From a virus: a stretch of DNA of 52,195 nucleotides. The translations under genes and the position numbers were made by a program. The stretch covers positions 1 to 52,195 of the IMG/VR virus record IMGVR_UViG_3300017917_003289, one strand, 5' to 3'. Below, in pieces: positions 39,884 through 49,112 of the stretch; the stretch's first letter is position 1; each line of letters begins with the position of its first letter. The notes under the pieces were generated by a model. The model was not told where the DNA came from. It worked only from the letters and a program-made list of their open reading frames with translations, and made no database searches.

Positions 39884-42840
39884 GCAGCAGCTCCTAGAAC
39901 AGCAAGGGTGACTTTACTCTGGCCGCGGGACGAAGCGCCCAGCAGCGTGTCGGCGAAGCGCGGATGCGCCAGATTGACGATGACGCACTGTGCTTGCCCC
40001 GGCGCATGCTTGGGGCAGCCTTTGAACATGGTGACTCGTTCGCGGCGGTGCAACAGGGCACCCTCGGACTCGAGCTCCCGCTCGATCCGGTCCAGTCCAT
40101 CGCGCTTTGGCTTGAGCCATTTGCGAAGCGTCTCAGCGTTGATGGCGATGCGCGAGCCGGTCATCACAGGATTCTTGTCGTCGTACACCACGACCACACG
40201 AGCAACAGCCCTGTCGGGTGCTGGCATGGTGACCTGCTCGACGCCGCTGCCGTACTTCTCACGGGCCTCGACGATCTGGTCGTTGTGCTCAGCCAAGAAC
40301 TGGCCGATGGTGTCGAACACGTCGACGCGCATGGTGTTGGCTTTCTCGCGGGTGCGCTCGACAACATCCAGCATGTAGCGGACGGTGTCCTTGATGTCGA
40401 ACGGGAACAGGCCGAGCTTTTTGCCGATCGTGCCGATTGCCCAGGCAGAGATGATGCCCGTGCGGTAGAAGCGTTCCTGCGGCTCGAAGTCGAACTTGAA
40501 CACGTTGTCGAACGCAGCCTCGGCCCTGTCCCATACAGCTTGCGGGCCACCCAGATCGAGCACAGCTTGCACCAGCTCGGGCATAGCCCAGCCGTTGTTC
40601 TTGACCATCAGGTCGAAGAACACGTACGCATCGCTGCGCGTCTGGCCTTCCTTGGGCGTCACGAACGAGCGGTCGTGCTGAGGAATCTCGAAGCAGCGAA
40701 TGCGCAGCGGCTCGTCACCAGCTTGCGCGCCCTCAACCTTCTGATGCGAGGAGATGTTGGTCGACACCAGCGTGGAGCCGCCCCAACGCTCGGGCTCGCG
40801 AATCTTGCCGTCCTTGGTCATGCGCGTGCGCTCAACACCCTGGCTCAGGTCATACACCAGATCGGCGTACTCCTTGTCTTCCATGGATGTGATCTCGTCG
40901 ATGCACGCAGCCAGATGGTTGTGCACGCCACGGATTTTGTACAGCGCGTTCGCGGTGTCTTTGCGGTTGAGCATCAGCTCGCGGGGGCGGCCCAGCAGGC
41001 TGTTGGCAGCGATCAGCGACAGAGTCTTGCCGGTCGTGGTCTCTGGGGAATAGATCGACACCACCAGCTGTGCGTTGCCAGACGCCGGGCCCAGCAGACC
41101 GATGGTCGAGAGCAGCACGGCGGAGCGAATCGTTCCAGTACCCGGCTGGTCGAGCATGGCCATGCCACGCACCCACTCATCTCTGGAGCCCATGGGGCCG
41201 ATCAAGCCGTCATAGCGCGAGGCGGAGTCTCGCAAGCGCACATCCTGCGTGCCAGCGGGCGAGCCGATGATAGAAGGTCCGCACAGAAACGAGCCGTCTG
41301 GCTGCCAGCCAAACGCTGTGTAGTCCTGTCCGGTCGGTGCTTGCTGCTGCACCATCGTCAAGTAGTCCATTAAGTAGCCCCTCAGCTTTTCTTGTTGTCC
41401 GATATTTTTGACGTACACCTGCCGGTCCAGCAGGAACGTGTTGAACTCTTTGCCTGCGGTGGCGATCACCGCCATGTCGTGTGAATCTTCCTTCCAGCCC
41501 TCCATGGGATATTTGATCAGCAGCTTGAACGCTGACTTGCGGCTCTTCTCGTCGTAGTACACCCCGGTGATGTGCATCTCATACGAGCTCACCATGTCGA
41601 GCTCGACGACTTCCTGCGCTACCTCGTTGCCGTTGGCGTCTGTTGCCGTGACTTCTGTCTTCACCTCGCGGTGCACCTGATTGTTGTTGATCACATAGCC
41701 CTTGGGCATCGTGAACACAATCTCTTCACCAGCTTCGGTCTCGACTACGGACTCGGTCACCACAGACAGCTGCGCAGGGCTCGTGATCTTGCCGCGATGC
41801 GGGCAGCCTTCGCAACCCTTGGCGCACAGCTGCTCAAACTTGGCGCAGGTTGTTGGCCCTGTACCGTGCCAGCCCTCGATCTTGGCCAGATTGGCGTCGA
41901 GGTCAAAGTCAGGGTGCTTGCCCGCCAGCTTGATCACAGCTTCCTGCACATCAACTGCATGCTTGGCCAGGCCCAGTGACGCACGCCACAGCGGTTCTTC
42001 TACGCTCCGACCAGCAGCATCGACCACACCACCAGAAGCAACCAGCGCTCCCACCTGTGCGCAACGCTCTGCAACAGCGTCGATGAGAACGTCGTTGGAG
42101 TTGAGCACCGCGTCCATGATGGACGACTTGCCTTTGCCCGCCTTGCGAGCTGGCGCCGAAGTCTTAGGTATCTTGCCGAACCAAGGCTTGAGGACGCCAA
42201 AGAGCGCAACCGGCTCATAGTCCGGGCAGTCGCGCTTGCACTCGACGGGCTTCCACGGTGTCTGCTTTTTGTGGTTGGTGCCCACAGGGCGAAGCACCAT
42301 GGACGGGTCGTGAATCTTGCTGGTGTCGATGACGACATTGTGTTCCTCCAGCGCCATGCGCAGTGCGGTAGACGCCTTGACCCAGTGATCACGACCGATC
42401 TTCTCGGTCAGCGGCCAGTACAGGTGAATGCCTCGGCCAGACGACACGACCATGGGTCCGGGCATACCGATCGCCTTGAGCGCAGCGGACATGGCGTCCC
42501 AGCCTTCCTTCTGCGTCTTGTACGGTTTGTCGTCGCCGATGTCGAGGTCCAGCGCTAGGGCTTTGAACCATGTGGCGTTGTCTTGCTTGCGGTGCCACTT
42601 CTTCTTGGTGCCGTCCATGTACGCATGGTTGGCCATGGCGCCGACGGTGTAGTACACCGTGGTTTGTGGCTCTGCATCCCAGCGTGAGATGTGAGCTATT
42701 GCGTCGTCAAGGTCTGTGAACGATCCTCTGTTCCAGAAAAAGCCGCGCGGGTTTTGCCCCGTTGGGTCCGGCTTGTGTGTGCAGATGACGAGTTCATCGA
42801 CTTGGGCAAAGACGCGAGTGAGAAAGTGTTTTGTGTCCAA
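39880..42840 (-). CDS. Primase-polymerase fused to DUF927-type helicase
   Basis: This 986-residue replication protein has an N-terminal archaeo-eukaryotic primase fold: catalytic DLD (98-100) in ALALDLDIGDD and SGRGIHLYW (134-142). A Cys cluster (C332, C339, C343, C346) follows that could bind zinc. The ATPase of the DUF927 type shows SPETTTGKT (Walker A, 598-606) and LAACIDEI (Walker B, D648-E649). The C-terminal region is of unknown function. It would unwind and prime the phage genome. The start is a TTG at 42840, just after a terminator; no ATG is nearby, so the start is uncertain. Confidence 0.85.
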   Translation of the reverse strand: MDTKHFLTRVFAQVDELVICTHKPDPTGQNPRGFFWNRGSFTDLDDAIAHISRWDAEPQTTVYYTVGAMANHAYMDGTKKKWHRKQDNATWFKALALDLDIGDDKPYKTQKEGWDAMSAALKAIGMPGPMVVSSGRGIHLYWPLTEKIGRDHWVKASTALRMALEEHNVVIDTSKIHDPSMVLRPVGTNHKKQTPWKPVECKRDCPDYEPVALFGVLKPWFGKIPKTSAPARKAGKGKSSIMDAVLNSNDVLIDAVAERCAQVGALVASGGVVDAAGRSVEEPLWRASLGLAKHAVDVQEAVIKLAGKHPDFDLDANLAKIEGWHGTGPTTCAKFEQLCAKGCEGCPHRGKITSPAQLSVVTESVVETEAGEEIVFTMPKGYVINNNQVHREVKTEVTATDANGNEVAQEVVELDMVSSYEMHITGVYYDEKSRKSAFKLLIKYPMEGWKEDSHDMAVIATAGKEFNTFLLDRQVYVKNIGQQEKLRGYLMDYLTMVQQQAPTGQDYTAFGWQPDGSFLCGPSIIGSPAGTQDVRLRDSASRYDGLIGPMGSRDEWVRGMAMLDQPGTGTIRSAVLLSTIGLLGPASGNAQLVVSIYSPETTTGKTLSLIAANSLLGRPRELMLNRKDTANALYKIRGVHNHLAACIDEITSMEDKEYADLVYDLSQGVERTRMTKDGKIREPERWGGSTLVSTNISSHQKVEGAQAGDEPLRIRCFEIPQHDRSFVTPKEGQTRSDAYVFFDLMVKNNGWAMPELVQAVLDLGGPQAVWDRAEAAFDNVFKFDFEPQERFYRTGIISAWAIGTIGKKLGLFPFDIKDTVRYMLDVVERTREKANTMRVDVFDTIGQFLAEHNDQIVEAREKYGSGVEQVTMPAPDRAVARVVVVYDDKNPVMTGSRIAINAETLRKWLKPKRDGLDRIERELESEGALLHRRERVTMFKGCPKHAPGQAQCVIVNLAHPRFADTLLGASSRGQSKVTLAVLGAAA

Positions 42841-42854
42841 TGCTGCCCCCAGAT

Positions 42855-42882
42855 GAAAAACCCCCGGCTCATGGCCGGGGGG
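42855..42882 (-). terminator. Rho-independent terminator inside the early operon
   Basis: On the minus strand CCCCCCGGC pairs with GCCGGGGG across a CATGA loop, followed by TTTTTC. It lies between the SSB-like gene and the primase gene, only 14 bases before the TTG start, so it may act as an attenuator. Confidence 0.8.
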
Positions 42883-42901
42883 CCGTTACGCGACGATTCT
42901 A

Positions 42902-43837
42902 TTACTCGTCAAACAGGCTGTCGAGTTTGGCAGCAAGTTCGTCCGACGCTTTTACTGGGGCAACGGTCGGTTTGGACGTTGGTGAACTTCCATGAACAGC
43001 CGCGGACGGTGCGGCCTGTTGCGGGGCTGCAACAGCTTCATCTTCATAGGCATCATCCACAGCGGGTGCTGCAGGCTTGGCCGGGGCGGCAATGGCGGCG
43101 TTTTGCTGGGGGGCGGCCAGCGCCGGGCCAGAGTCCTTGGGTGCCATCAGGCGGGTAGCCACTTTGACGTCGTCGCTCTCGAGCAGCGAGTCCACACGGG
43201 TGATGGCCTTCTCCGGCACATAGCCCTTCTGCTTGAAAGTGATCTTGGGGAAGCTGGCGCTGTCGTCGAAGCCCAGCTCGGTGATCACTTCCTCGGGGCC
43301 GATGCCGTAGTTGCCCAGCTCCTTGAAGTACTCGCGCAGAGCTTTCATTCCGCTTACAGGTACTGTAAGGCTATACACCTTCGTGGGGTCGGCGGCAGCC
43401 ACGACGGCGAGGTGGCGCTGGTCGGCGCACATCTTGGACTTGGCGCCCGAGGGCAGAATCTTGGAACCCAGCACGTTGTGCGGGCAGTCGGCGCACGAGC
43501 TGTGCACCGGTGCGTTCACAGCAGCGTCGGGCTTGAGGCCGTCGTTGGACCAGCAGTCAGGGCGCACGTCAGAAGCGCTGGCATCGAACTGCTTGCCGTA
43601 GAAGACCTTGGAGACACGCGGGTTCGCACCCACGATGATGGTGTCCAGAGTCACGCCCACGGTAGTCTCAACGCCGCCCTCGACGAGACGATAGCGGCCA
43701 GCACGGATGCTGATGCGCGGGATGCTTACGCCGTCAGAGACGACAGCTGCAGCCACGGTGGACTTGGTGCCAGCTTGCTGGCGGGCTGCGATACGGGCCG
43801 CGATGTGGGCCGGGACGTTCATGGTCAAGTTGCTCAT
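42902..43837 (-). CDS. Probable single-stranded DNA-binding or replication accessory protein
   Basis: This 311-residue protein starts MSNLTMNVPAHIAARIAARQ, with a beta-rich core (about 35-210) holding a spaced Cys group (C94; CADC at 114-117; C135) that could bind zinc. A low-complexity Ala/Pro linker (about 236-285) follows, and then an acidic end, ELAAKLDSLFDE. A folded DNA-binding core, disordered linker and acidic tip is how SSB proteins recruit partners. It lies next to primase and helicase. A sequence match to a known SSB family is not visible to me, so the name is inference. Confidence 0.55.
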   Translation of the reverse strand: MSNLTMNVPAHIAARIAARQQAGTKSTVAAAVVSDGVSIPRISIRAGRYRLVEGGVETTVGVTLDTIIVGANPRVSKVFYGKQFDASASDVRPDCWSNDGLKPDAAVNAPVHSSCADCPHNVLGSKILPSGAKSKMCADQRHLAVVAAADPTKVYSLTVPVSGMKALREYFKELGNYGIGPEEVITELGFDDSASFPKITFKQKGYVPEKAITRVDSLLESDDVKVATRLMAPKDSGPALAAPQQNAAIAAPAKPAAPAVDDAYEDEAVAAPQQAAPSAAVHGSSPTSKPTVAPVKASDELAAKLDSLFDE

Positions 43838-43849
43838 GAGAAGTTCTCC

Positions 43850-44236
43850 TTAGTTCTGAGCTTTGCGAAGGTTGAAAACACGAGTCGAGGAAAAATTGAC
43901 TCCGGGTGGTGGAGCACCGTTGGCCTCGATGTAACTCTTGACCGCGGTTTTAGATGCACGGGCCTCGACCAAGTCCCATGCGTCATTCAGTTTGCAGTGA
44001 GTGAACAACTCTTCGCGTGATGCGACGGTTGCCGTGTGGTGCGTAGACCAGTAGCCTGTGCCGTGCGAGGTCTTGACTGTCTCCAGTCCGTCCTCCTGGG
44101 CCTTGGCTGTAATCCAGTTCTCAACCGCCACCAGTTTCTCAGTCAGTTTTGCCTTGTTTGCTTTGTGTTCGCGCTCAAGGGCTTCGATCTCTGCGCGGAC
44201 CTGCAGGTACCGCTCCATTGCAATGTCGTAGTTCAT
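43850..44236 (-). CDS. Conserved phage protein next to the SNF2 helicase, 128 residues
   Basis: The first 45 residues form a charged coiled coil (YLQVRAEIEALEREHKANKA). A conserved-looking core follows (TVKTSHGTGYWSTHHTATVA) and a final motif SKTAVKSYIEANGAPPPGVN (about 94-113). This arrangement recurs in many phages in replication or recombination regions without a known role. It probably forms dimers through the coil. It lies directly downstream of the helicase gene, so it may assist it. Confidence 0.72.
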   Translation of the reverse strand: MNYDIAMERYLQVRAEIEALEREHKANKAKLTEKLVAVENWITAKAQEDGLETVKTSHGTGYWSTHHTATVASREELFTHCKLNDAWDLVEARASKTAVKSYIEANGAPPPGVNFSSTRVFNLRKAQN

Positions 44237-44239
44237 GTG

Positions 44240-45793
44240 TCACTCATCGTCACTGTTGACTCCTCTGACGAGGGCCAAAAATTCCGCCAATGTGTTTTTC
44301 TTCGCGCGGAGCCGGCGGTATAGCTCTGCCTCGAAGCTGGTGGCCCAGAGGTGCCACACAGTCGTCTTGCCCTGCGTCGTCAAACGACGGATGCGGGCGT
44401 TGGCCTGTTCGTACTGCTCAAGTGAATAAATCGGTGCGTACCAGATGATGTCCTTCGCGCGTGTAAGTGTCAAGCCGTGCGCTGCCACCTTCGGATGCGC
44501 CAGCAACACCTTGATGTTGTCAGTGTGCTGGAAGTCATTGAATATCTGGTTGCGCTCAGTCTTGCTCACATCGCCGTGCACAGAGGCCACATCGTAGCCG
44601 TCAGCTTTCAGCTTCTCTTGCAGCCAGTCTTGCACACCCCGAAGCGGCACAAACACGATGACCTTGTCACCGATCTCCTCAAGCAATTCAGTGAGTGTAT
44701 TGTACCGCTCCGAGGCGTCGATGGCAATCGTAGTGCCATCACCGTAGACCACACCGCAGCAAATTTGCAACAGCTTGCTCAGCACCACGGCGGCGTTGGG
44801 CGCAGTCACTTCACCAGCAGCGAACACAGTAACCGCCTTGTCTTTCATCTCCTTGAACGCTTTTTCCTGCTGCTTTGTCATAAGGGTTTTGCGGCCAACG
44901 AAGTTGGTATCCGGCAAGTCCTTGCACTCGTCCAGCGAGAACCGGATCGACGGCTGCAGCACCTTGCGGCAAGTCTCCAGCGCGTCAGGCCGCGGAATCC
45001 AGCGGAAGGTCGAGACCTTCTGCATCACCATGTCCTTGAACGTCGTAAAGCTCTTGGGCACGGTGGGCGACGCGCACAAGCGAGCCAGTGTCCACGCATC
45101 AGCGGGCGTCTGCGAGATCGGCGTACCAGTCAGCAGCCACAGCCACGGCTGGTGTTTGTCCATCCACTTGGCGAATATCTTGTAGCGTTGCGAGCTGGGC
45201 GACTTGAGCGCCGTCGCCTCGTCGTAGATCACCACGTCGAAATCGTTCAGGTGCGCTTGCATGTTGGTGAAGCCGTCATGGTTGATGATGACGTACTGCA
45301 GCCCGGGCGTCTCCAGAACGCGCATGCGCTTTTCCTTGGAGCCTGTGCAGATGCCGAACGACCGATGCGGCAGGTGGTGCTTGAGCTCGCGGCCCCACAC
45401 AACGGTCAGCGTCGACAGCGGCGCGATGATAAGCACCTTCTTCGCAGCACCCTCACTCAGCAGGAAGTCTGCAGCCCAGATCGAGCTGATGGACTTGCCA
45501 GTGCCTGGCGCGTTCAGGCACAGCGCGCGCTTGTGCATCGTCAAGAACGCCGCCGTCTCCTTCTGGTGGTCCATGGGCGCGAAGCGTCCAGGCCAGTCGT
45601 AGTAGTGCAGGATCGGCGCAGGCACACTGAAGCCCATGTTCTTGAGCACCAGCGACTCGTCGATGCCGTAGTTCAGCGCGACCATGTCTTTGCCGCTCAG
45701 CGTCAGCTTCTTGGCGTGTGGCATGCAAGCCAGCACCGCGTCGTTCGCAGTGCTGTCGATGACCAGCTTTTTCTTCTCAGGAATTACCAGCAT
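44240..45793 (-). CDS. SNF2-family DNA helicase
   Basis: This 517-residue protein shows the expected motifs: MDHQKETAAFLTMHKRALCL with NAPGTGKS (Walker A, 94-101), DEAT (191-194) in VVIYDEATALKSP, LLTGTP (motif III, 220-225), and in the second half FVPLRGVQDWLQ, VASVHGDVSKTER, LAHPKVAAHGLTL and QANARIRRLTTQGKT (motif VI). It is a compact, phage-type SNF2/DEAD helicase, probably acting in replication or recombination restart. It overlaps its upstream neighbour by 17 bases. It is nearly full length for the phage members of the family. Confidence 0.9.
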   Translation of the reverse strand: MLVIPEKKKLVIDSTANDAVLACMPHAKKLTLSGKDMVALNYGIDESLVLKNMGFSVPAPILHYYDWPGRFAPMDHQKETAAFLTMHKRALCLNAPGTGKSISSIWAADFLLSEGAAKKVLIIAPLSTLTVVWGRELKHHLPHRSFGICTGSKEKRMRVLETPGLQYVIINHDGFTNMQAHLNDFDVVIYDEATALKSPSSQRYKIFAKWMDKHQPWLWLLTGTPISQTPADAWTLARLCASPTVPKSFTTFKDMVMQKVSTFRWIPRPDALETCRKVLQPSIRFSLDECKDLPDTNFVGRKTLMTKQQEKAFKEMKDKAVTVFAAGEVTAPNAAVVLSKLLQICCGVVYGDGTTIAIDASERYNTLTELLEEIGDKVIVFVPLRGVQDWLQEKLKADGYDVASVHGDVSKTERNQIFNDFQHTDNIKVLLAHPKVAAHGLTLTRAKDIIWYAPIYSLEQYEQANARIRRLTTQGKTTVWHLWATSFEAELYRRLRAKKNTLAEFLALVRGVNSDDE

Positions 45794-46088
45794 TCAGTGC
45801 CACCCATGCTTTGAACTCAAGCGCCCACGTATCCACGGACGTCTCACGAACGATCCACACCTCTGCGCCTGCGTCGATCGCTGCGGCTATCTCTTTGTCC
45901 TGATGCGGTGTAGTAGTGCCGCGACCGAACTTTGTCTCCACAGCAAAAGCATGCCCGTTGACACAGCCCACAAAGTCAGGGATGCCAGACCGACCATAGC
46001 CATTAGCAGGAGGCATAAACCACCAACAATTAGGTTGGTCATTGAGGACTTGTTTGACAATCTTTTTGACATCGCCTTCATTTTTCAT
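45777..46088 (-). CDS. VRR-NUC domain nuclease
   Basis: This 103-residue protein starts MKNEGDVKKIVKQVLNDQPN. It contains GRSGIPDFVGCVNGHAFAVE followed by TKFGRG, the D38, E51-x-K53 triad of the PD-(D/E)xK fold. This matches the stand-alone VRR-NUC domain found in phages next to SNF2 helicases. It may act as a structure-specific (for example Holliday junction) nuclease. GGAG precedes ATG 46088. It overlaps the helicase gene and the zinc-ribbon gene. Confidence 0.85.
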   Translation of the reverse strand: MKNEGDVKKIVKQVLNDQPNCWWFMPPANGYGRSGIPDFVGCVNGHAFAVETKFGRGTTTPHQDKEIAAAIDAGAEVWIVRETSVDTWALEFKAWVALNAGNS

Positions 46089-46326
46089 GGTGTGCTCCGT
46101 CGTTGTGTACGTAGCAGGTGTGGCGGTATCCAGCAGAGCTGGGCCAGCCGTTGGTTGCTTCTTTGTCGCAGCCTTCCACGTCGCATGCCAGCACGAGCGA
46201 ATCCACGCTCTTGCACTGGGGGCAGCCGTTGACCATGTCGGTAAGGTCAAACGGGTTCTGTGCGATCAGCACTTCGCCCTCTGCGCAGATGTGCCGGCAC
46301 TGCGTGCACTTGTATCGGTTGGTCAT
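46078..46326 (-). CDS. Small zinc-ribbon protein
   Basis: This 82-residue protein has CTQC (7-10), CPQC (35-38), CDVEGC (48-53) and a final C and H pair (TCYVHNDGAHH). These suggest two zinc-binding modules. It starts MTNRYKCTQCRHIC with GGAAAG before the ATG, and overlaps genes on both sides. It probably binds DNA or a replication protein; no named family is recognised. Confidence 0.72.
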   Translation of the reverse strand: MTNRYKCTQCRHICAEGEVLIAQNPFDLTDMVNGCPQCKSVDSLVLACDVEGCDKEATNGWPSSAGYRHTCYVHNDGAHHEK

Positions 46327-47042
46327 CGCTTTCCTTTCAGTCGTGCGTCAGGGCAGAACCCTTTCGCAGGGCACCACGGGCACAGGCCCGATGGCTTGGT
46401 GTCAAACACGCCGAGGTTGATCACCTCTTGCACCTTATCGAAGCGAGGCTCCAGTGCGCGCCACAGCGCGTCCAGATGGCGGCGCTCATACTTCGCGTTT
46501 GTCGTCTCGTTGAACTTGAGCCAGATGAACGAGGTCTTCACGGTGTTCACCTGCGGGAACAGCCACATCACCATGGCAGCAAAGAGCTGCAGCTGTGTCG
46601 GGTTGTCCTTGACCTTGCCCGTCTTGTAATCCAGGCAGTAGGCCGTGTCGCCGTCGACGACCAGCACGTCAGCGATCGAGCGAATCCACACGTCCTTGGC
46701 GAACCAGTCCACGGGCTGCAGCTGGCGATTCACTGCCATCTGGTACTCGAAATACTTCTTGCCGGGGCGGGACATGATCTTCTCAACCACGGGACCCCAC
46801 TGCTTTAGCGTGCTCTTGGCCTCGTCCGTGTCTTCCAGAGCCACAGCGGCTAAAGCCGCCGCGCTGCCTGCATTGATCGCGTTGCCATAAGCCTCCAGCA
46901 CCTTGTGCACACGATCGCCATAGTCGGCAGCCGCGTTGCTGGTGCTCTGCACCCGCTTGGACACATACAGGTAATCGAACTGTGCAGGGCACTGCTCGAA
47001 GGTGGACAGTCGGCTAAACGACAACGGCATCAGTTGGGTCAT
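46323..47042 (-). CDS. RecB/Cas4-like PD-(D/E)xK exonuclease
   Basis: This 239-residue protein shows the order of a RecB-type nuclease: S10-x-LSTFEQCP (C18), H46, E99, IADVLVV (D125), LDYKTGK (D138-YK), QLQLFAAM (Q150), and a C-terminal CPWCPAKGFC cluster. C18 with the three C-terminal Cys residues fits an iron-sulfur cluster as in Cas4 and AddB. It would resect DNA ends for recombination-dependent replication or degrade host DNA. GGAG precedes ATG 47042. Confidence 0.87.
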   Translation of the reverse strand: MTQLMPLSFSRLSTFEQCPAQFDYLYVSKRVQSTSNAAADYGDRVHKVLEAYGNAINAGSAAALAAVALEDTDEAKSTLKQWGPVVEKIMSRPGKKYFEYQMAVNRQLQPVDWFAKDVWIRSIADVLVVDGDTAYCLDYKTGKVKDNPTQLQLFAAMVMWLFPQVNTVKTSFIWLKFNETTNAKYERRHLDALWRALEPRFDKVQEVINLGVFDTKPSGLCPWCPAKGFCPDARLKGKR

Positions 47043-47293
47043 GTACGCTCCAAAGTTTCAACGGCAAGTTTTCTGGTCGCGAACTCGTGAAGCTGCTGGT
47101 ACACCTTGAGCCTGTCGAAGTGCCCTGTGCGGAGATACGCCGAGGCATCATCTATTTCCAAGCTCACCACGTGCGCCCAGCCGTCGTTGCACTTCACGCC
47201 AATGTCCAAGCGTTGCGTAAATGACCGCGGGTCATGCGTGATCTCAACACGCAACCAATCCGGGGTACGGATGTGCTCACTTCGCATCGCCAT
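47039..47293 (-). CDS. Hypothetical protein, 84 residues
   Basis: I do not recognise this protein. ATG 47293 is preferred because GGAG lies 6 bases before it; a GTG 15 bases upstream is in frame. It contains EHIRTPDWLRVEITHDPRSF, which is beta-rich, and LRTGHFDRLKVYQQLHEFAT, which is helical. It overlaps the end of the DNA polymerase and the start of the exonuclease gene, so it is part of the same coupled unit. Confidence 0.65.
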   Translation of the reverse strand: MAMRSEHIRTPDWLRVEITHDPRSFTQRLDIGVKCNDGWAHVVSLEIDDASAYLRTGHFDRLKVYQQLHEFATRKLAVETLERT

Positions 47294-49112
47294 AGCTCGC
47301 TCCAACACCAGTCTCGCACGCCACGGGAATGCTGCGGCACCACTTGGGTGTCATCGACAGACACTGCTCCATGTACGCACGTGCTTCATCAAGTTCTTCA
47401 TCGGGCACCACACAGACAGCTTCGTCATGGACGGAGAGCTTGACCGGGTAGCGCTCGTTGATACGCGCAGTTTGCCACATAACGATCTGCATTGCAGCAT
47501 GCTGCGACAAATTTTCTACGACCTTGGGCCCGTAGATGCGCACACGGCTGCGGCCCATCGTGTAAGTCCACTCGGCGCCGTCGTACTTCAGGTCGTTGTA
47601 CATCACGCCTGGCTCGCCCGGGCGGCCGAAGCCATCCCACTGGGTGATGAACCAGCCGTTCACGTCCACGGGGCGCATCGTGCACCCTGCAGCGATGTCC
47701 GGCAGGATCACTTCCTGGCAGTGCTTCCACAGCTGCACGACCTTCCAGTGCACCGAGCGGTACAGGTCCACGATGCTGTATGCCCGGTCCAGCGAGATAG
47801 GCTGCAGGTTGGGGTCAGTCCGCGCGGCCAGCCGCACCATGTCCTGGAACCGCTCAGCCCCAGCGCCGTACTGCAGAGACAGCATGGCCACCTTGCCCAG
47901 CTGGCGCTCGGCCTTGTCAGCCTTGGTCACCACGCGGCCGAACAGCTTGCCCGCAAAGTCGCAGTACAGGTCCACCCCGTTGCGCAGCTTGTCCAGCACG
48001 TCCTCTTGCCCGGCCAGGGCCATCACGGTGCGCAGCTCGATGTTGGACGAGTCACCCACCAGCACGGTGTGGCCCAGCGGAGCCAGCAGCGCGTCACGCA
48101 GCCCGGCGGACGGGCCCCGGGCGGGGATGTTCTGCCAGTTGATCGAGTTGCCGCCTGAGTACCGGCCCGTGGTCTTGGCGCCCCAGAAGTTGAGGTACAC
48201 CGGCAGCGGGCCACGCTTGGCAGTCTCCAGGAACCGCAACGCGCGGGTTTCTGCGATGGTTGTCTTCACGCCCAGGCGCGCGCCGACCAGTGCCTGCACA
48301 TCAGGATTGTCATGCTCGAGCAGATCGGTGAATGCCTTGTCGCTCTTGGCGAACGCGTATGTCTCTCTGCCCGTGGTCTTGCTCAGCTTGCGCGGCGCGG
48401 GGCAGCCCAGGTTCTCCAGCGCCTCGGCGAACTTGTCGTTGGACATGATCACCTCGCGGTTAGTCGCGGCCTTGTCCAGCAGCTGTTGCTTGCGCAGAAT
48501 CTCGGCCTCGTACAGCTGCTCCATCTTGTTGATGTCGCCGACCAGCAGCGGCTCGGTGAACATCCGCACGGTCATGTCGATCAGCTTGAACGCCAGCGGC
48601 GGTGTGAACGGGTCCAGGCGCTTGCCAAGTTCCTTGCACAGCCACGTGTCGTGGTTGCAGTACCCGGCGTAGTCGGCCATCTGCTCGTCGCCGAAGTCCT
48701 CGCGGCGCCAGCCCTGATATGTCTGCACCTGCGTGCCCTTGGCGGGCAAGTCGAAGTGCTTGGCCAGGTTGGCCAGTGAGTGCGACGTCAAGTACGGCAG
48801 CAGCATGCGCCCCTGTGCGTATGTGTCCATCCACAGCTTGGGCCTGATGCCGAACCGCTGCGTCATGATGAATCCATCGAACAGGGTATTGTGGCAGCGC
48901 ACGGCGGAGTTGGCCCAGTCGAAGTTGCCCCACAGCCAGTGCAGGGTCTCCTCTTCGGTGCCACTGAACCATACAGCGTCCTCATCGTTCTTGATCACGG
49001 ACAGGCCGATGACCTCGAAGCGATCGTCCTTGACGTAGGCGTCCGTCTGCATCTTGGACAGGGAAAAGTCCTTGTCGTAGTACGTCTCAAAGTCAACGGT
49101 CAGGATGTCCAT
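47277..49112 (-). CDS. Family A DNA polymerase with 3'-5' exonuclease
   Basis: This 611-residue protein contains the exonuclease: VDFET (D7, E9), HNTLFD (75-79) and YCNHD (Y151-D155). The polymerase contains TGRYSGG (315-321), motif A GDSSNIELR (D354), motif B RQLGKVAMLSLQYG (R403, K407, Y415) and motif C VHDEA (H562-D563). Length is short for the family, as in other phage polymerases that lack the 5'-3' nuclease. Motif A reads SSNIEL instead of the usual YSQIEL. It is the replicative polymerase. ATG 49112 has GAGGA upstream; the open frame continues but overlaps the previous gene. Confidence 0.93.
   Translation of the reverse strand: MDILTVDFETYYDKDFSLSKMQTDAYVKDDRFEVIGLSVIKNDEDAVWFSGTEEETLHWLWGNFDWANSAVRCHNTLFDGFIMTQRFGIRPKLWMDTYAQGRMLLPYLTSHSLANLAKHFDLPAKGTQVQTYQGWRREDFGDEQMADYAGYCNHDTWLCKELGKRLDPFTPPLAFKLIDMTVRMFTEPLLVGDINKMEQLYEAEILRKQQLLDKAATNREVIMSNDKFAEALENLGCPAPRKLSKTTGRETYAFAKSDKAFTDLLEHDNPDVQALVGARLGVKTTIAETRALRFLETAKRGPLPVYLNFWGAKTTGRYSGGNSINWQNIPARGPSAGLRDALLAPLGHTVLVGDSSNIELRTVMALAGQEDVLDKLRNGVDLYCDFAGKLFGRVVTKADKAERQLGKVAMLSLQYGAGAERFQDMVRLAARTDPNLQPISLDRAYSIVDLYRSVHWKVVQLWKHCQEVILPDIAAGCTMRPVDVNGWFITQWDGFGRPGEPGVMYNDLKYDGAEWTYTMGRSRVRIYGPKVVENLSQHAAMQIVMWQTARINERYPVKLSVHDEAVCVVPDEELDEARAYMEQCLSMTPKWCRSIPVACETGVGASYGDAK

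Noticed and set aside
44477-45814. Plus-strand open frame of 445 codons opposite the SNF2 helicase
   Set aside because: The helicase motifs are on the minus strand; this frame shows no motif and overlaps the gene completely.
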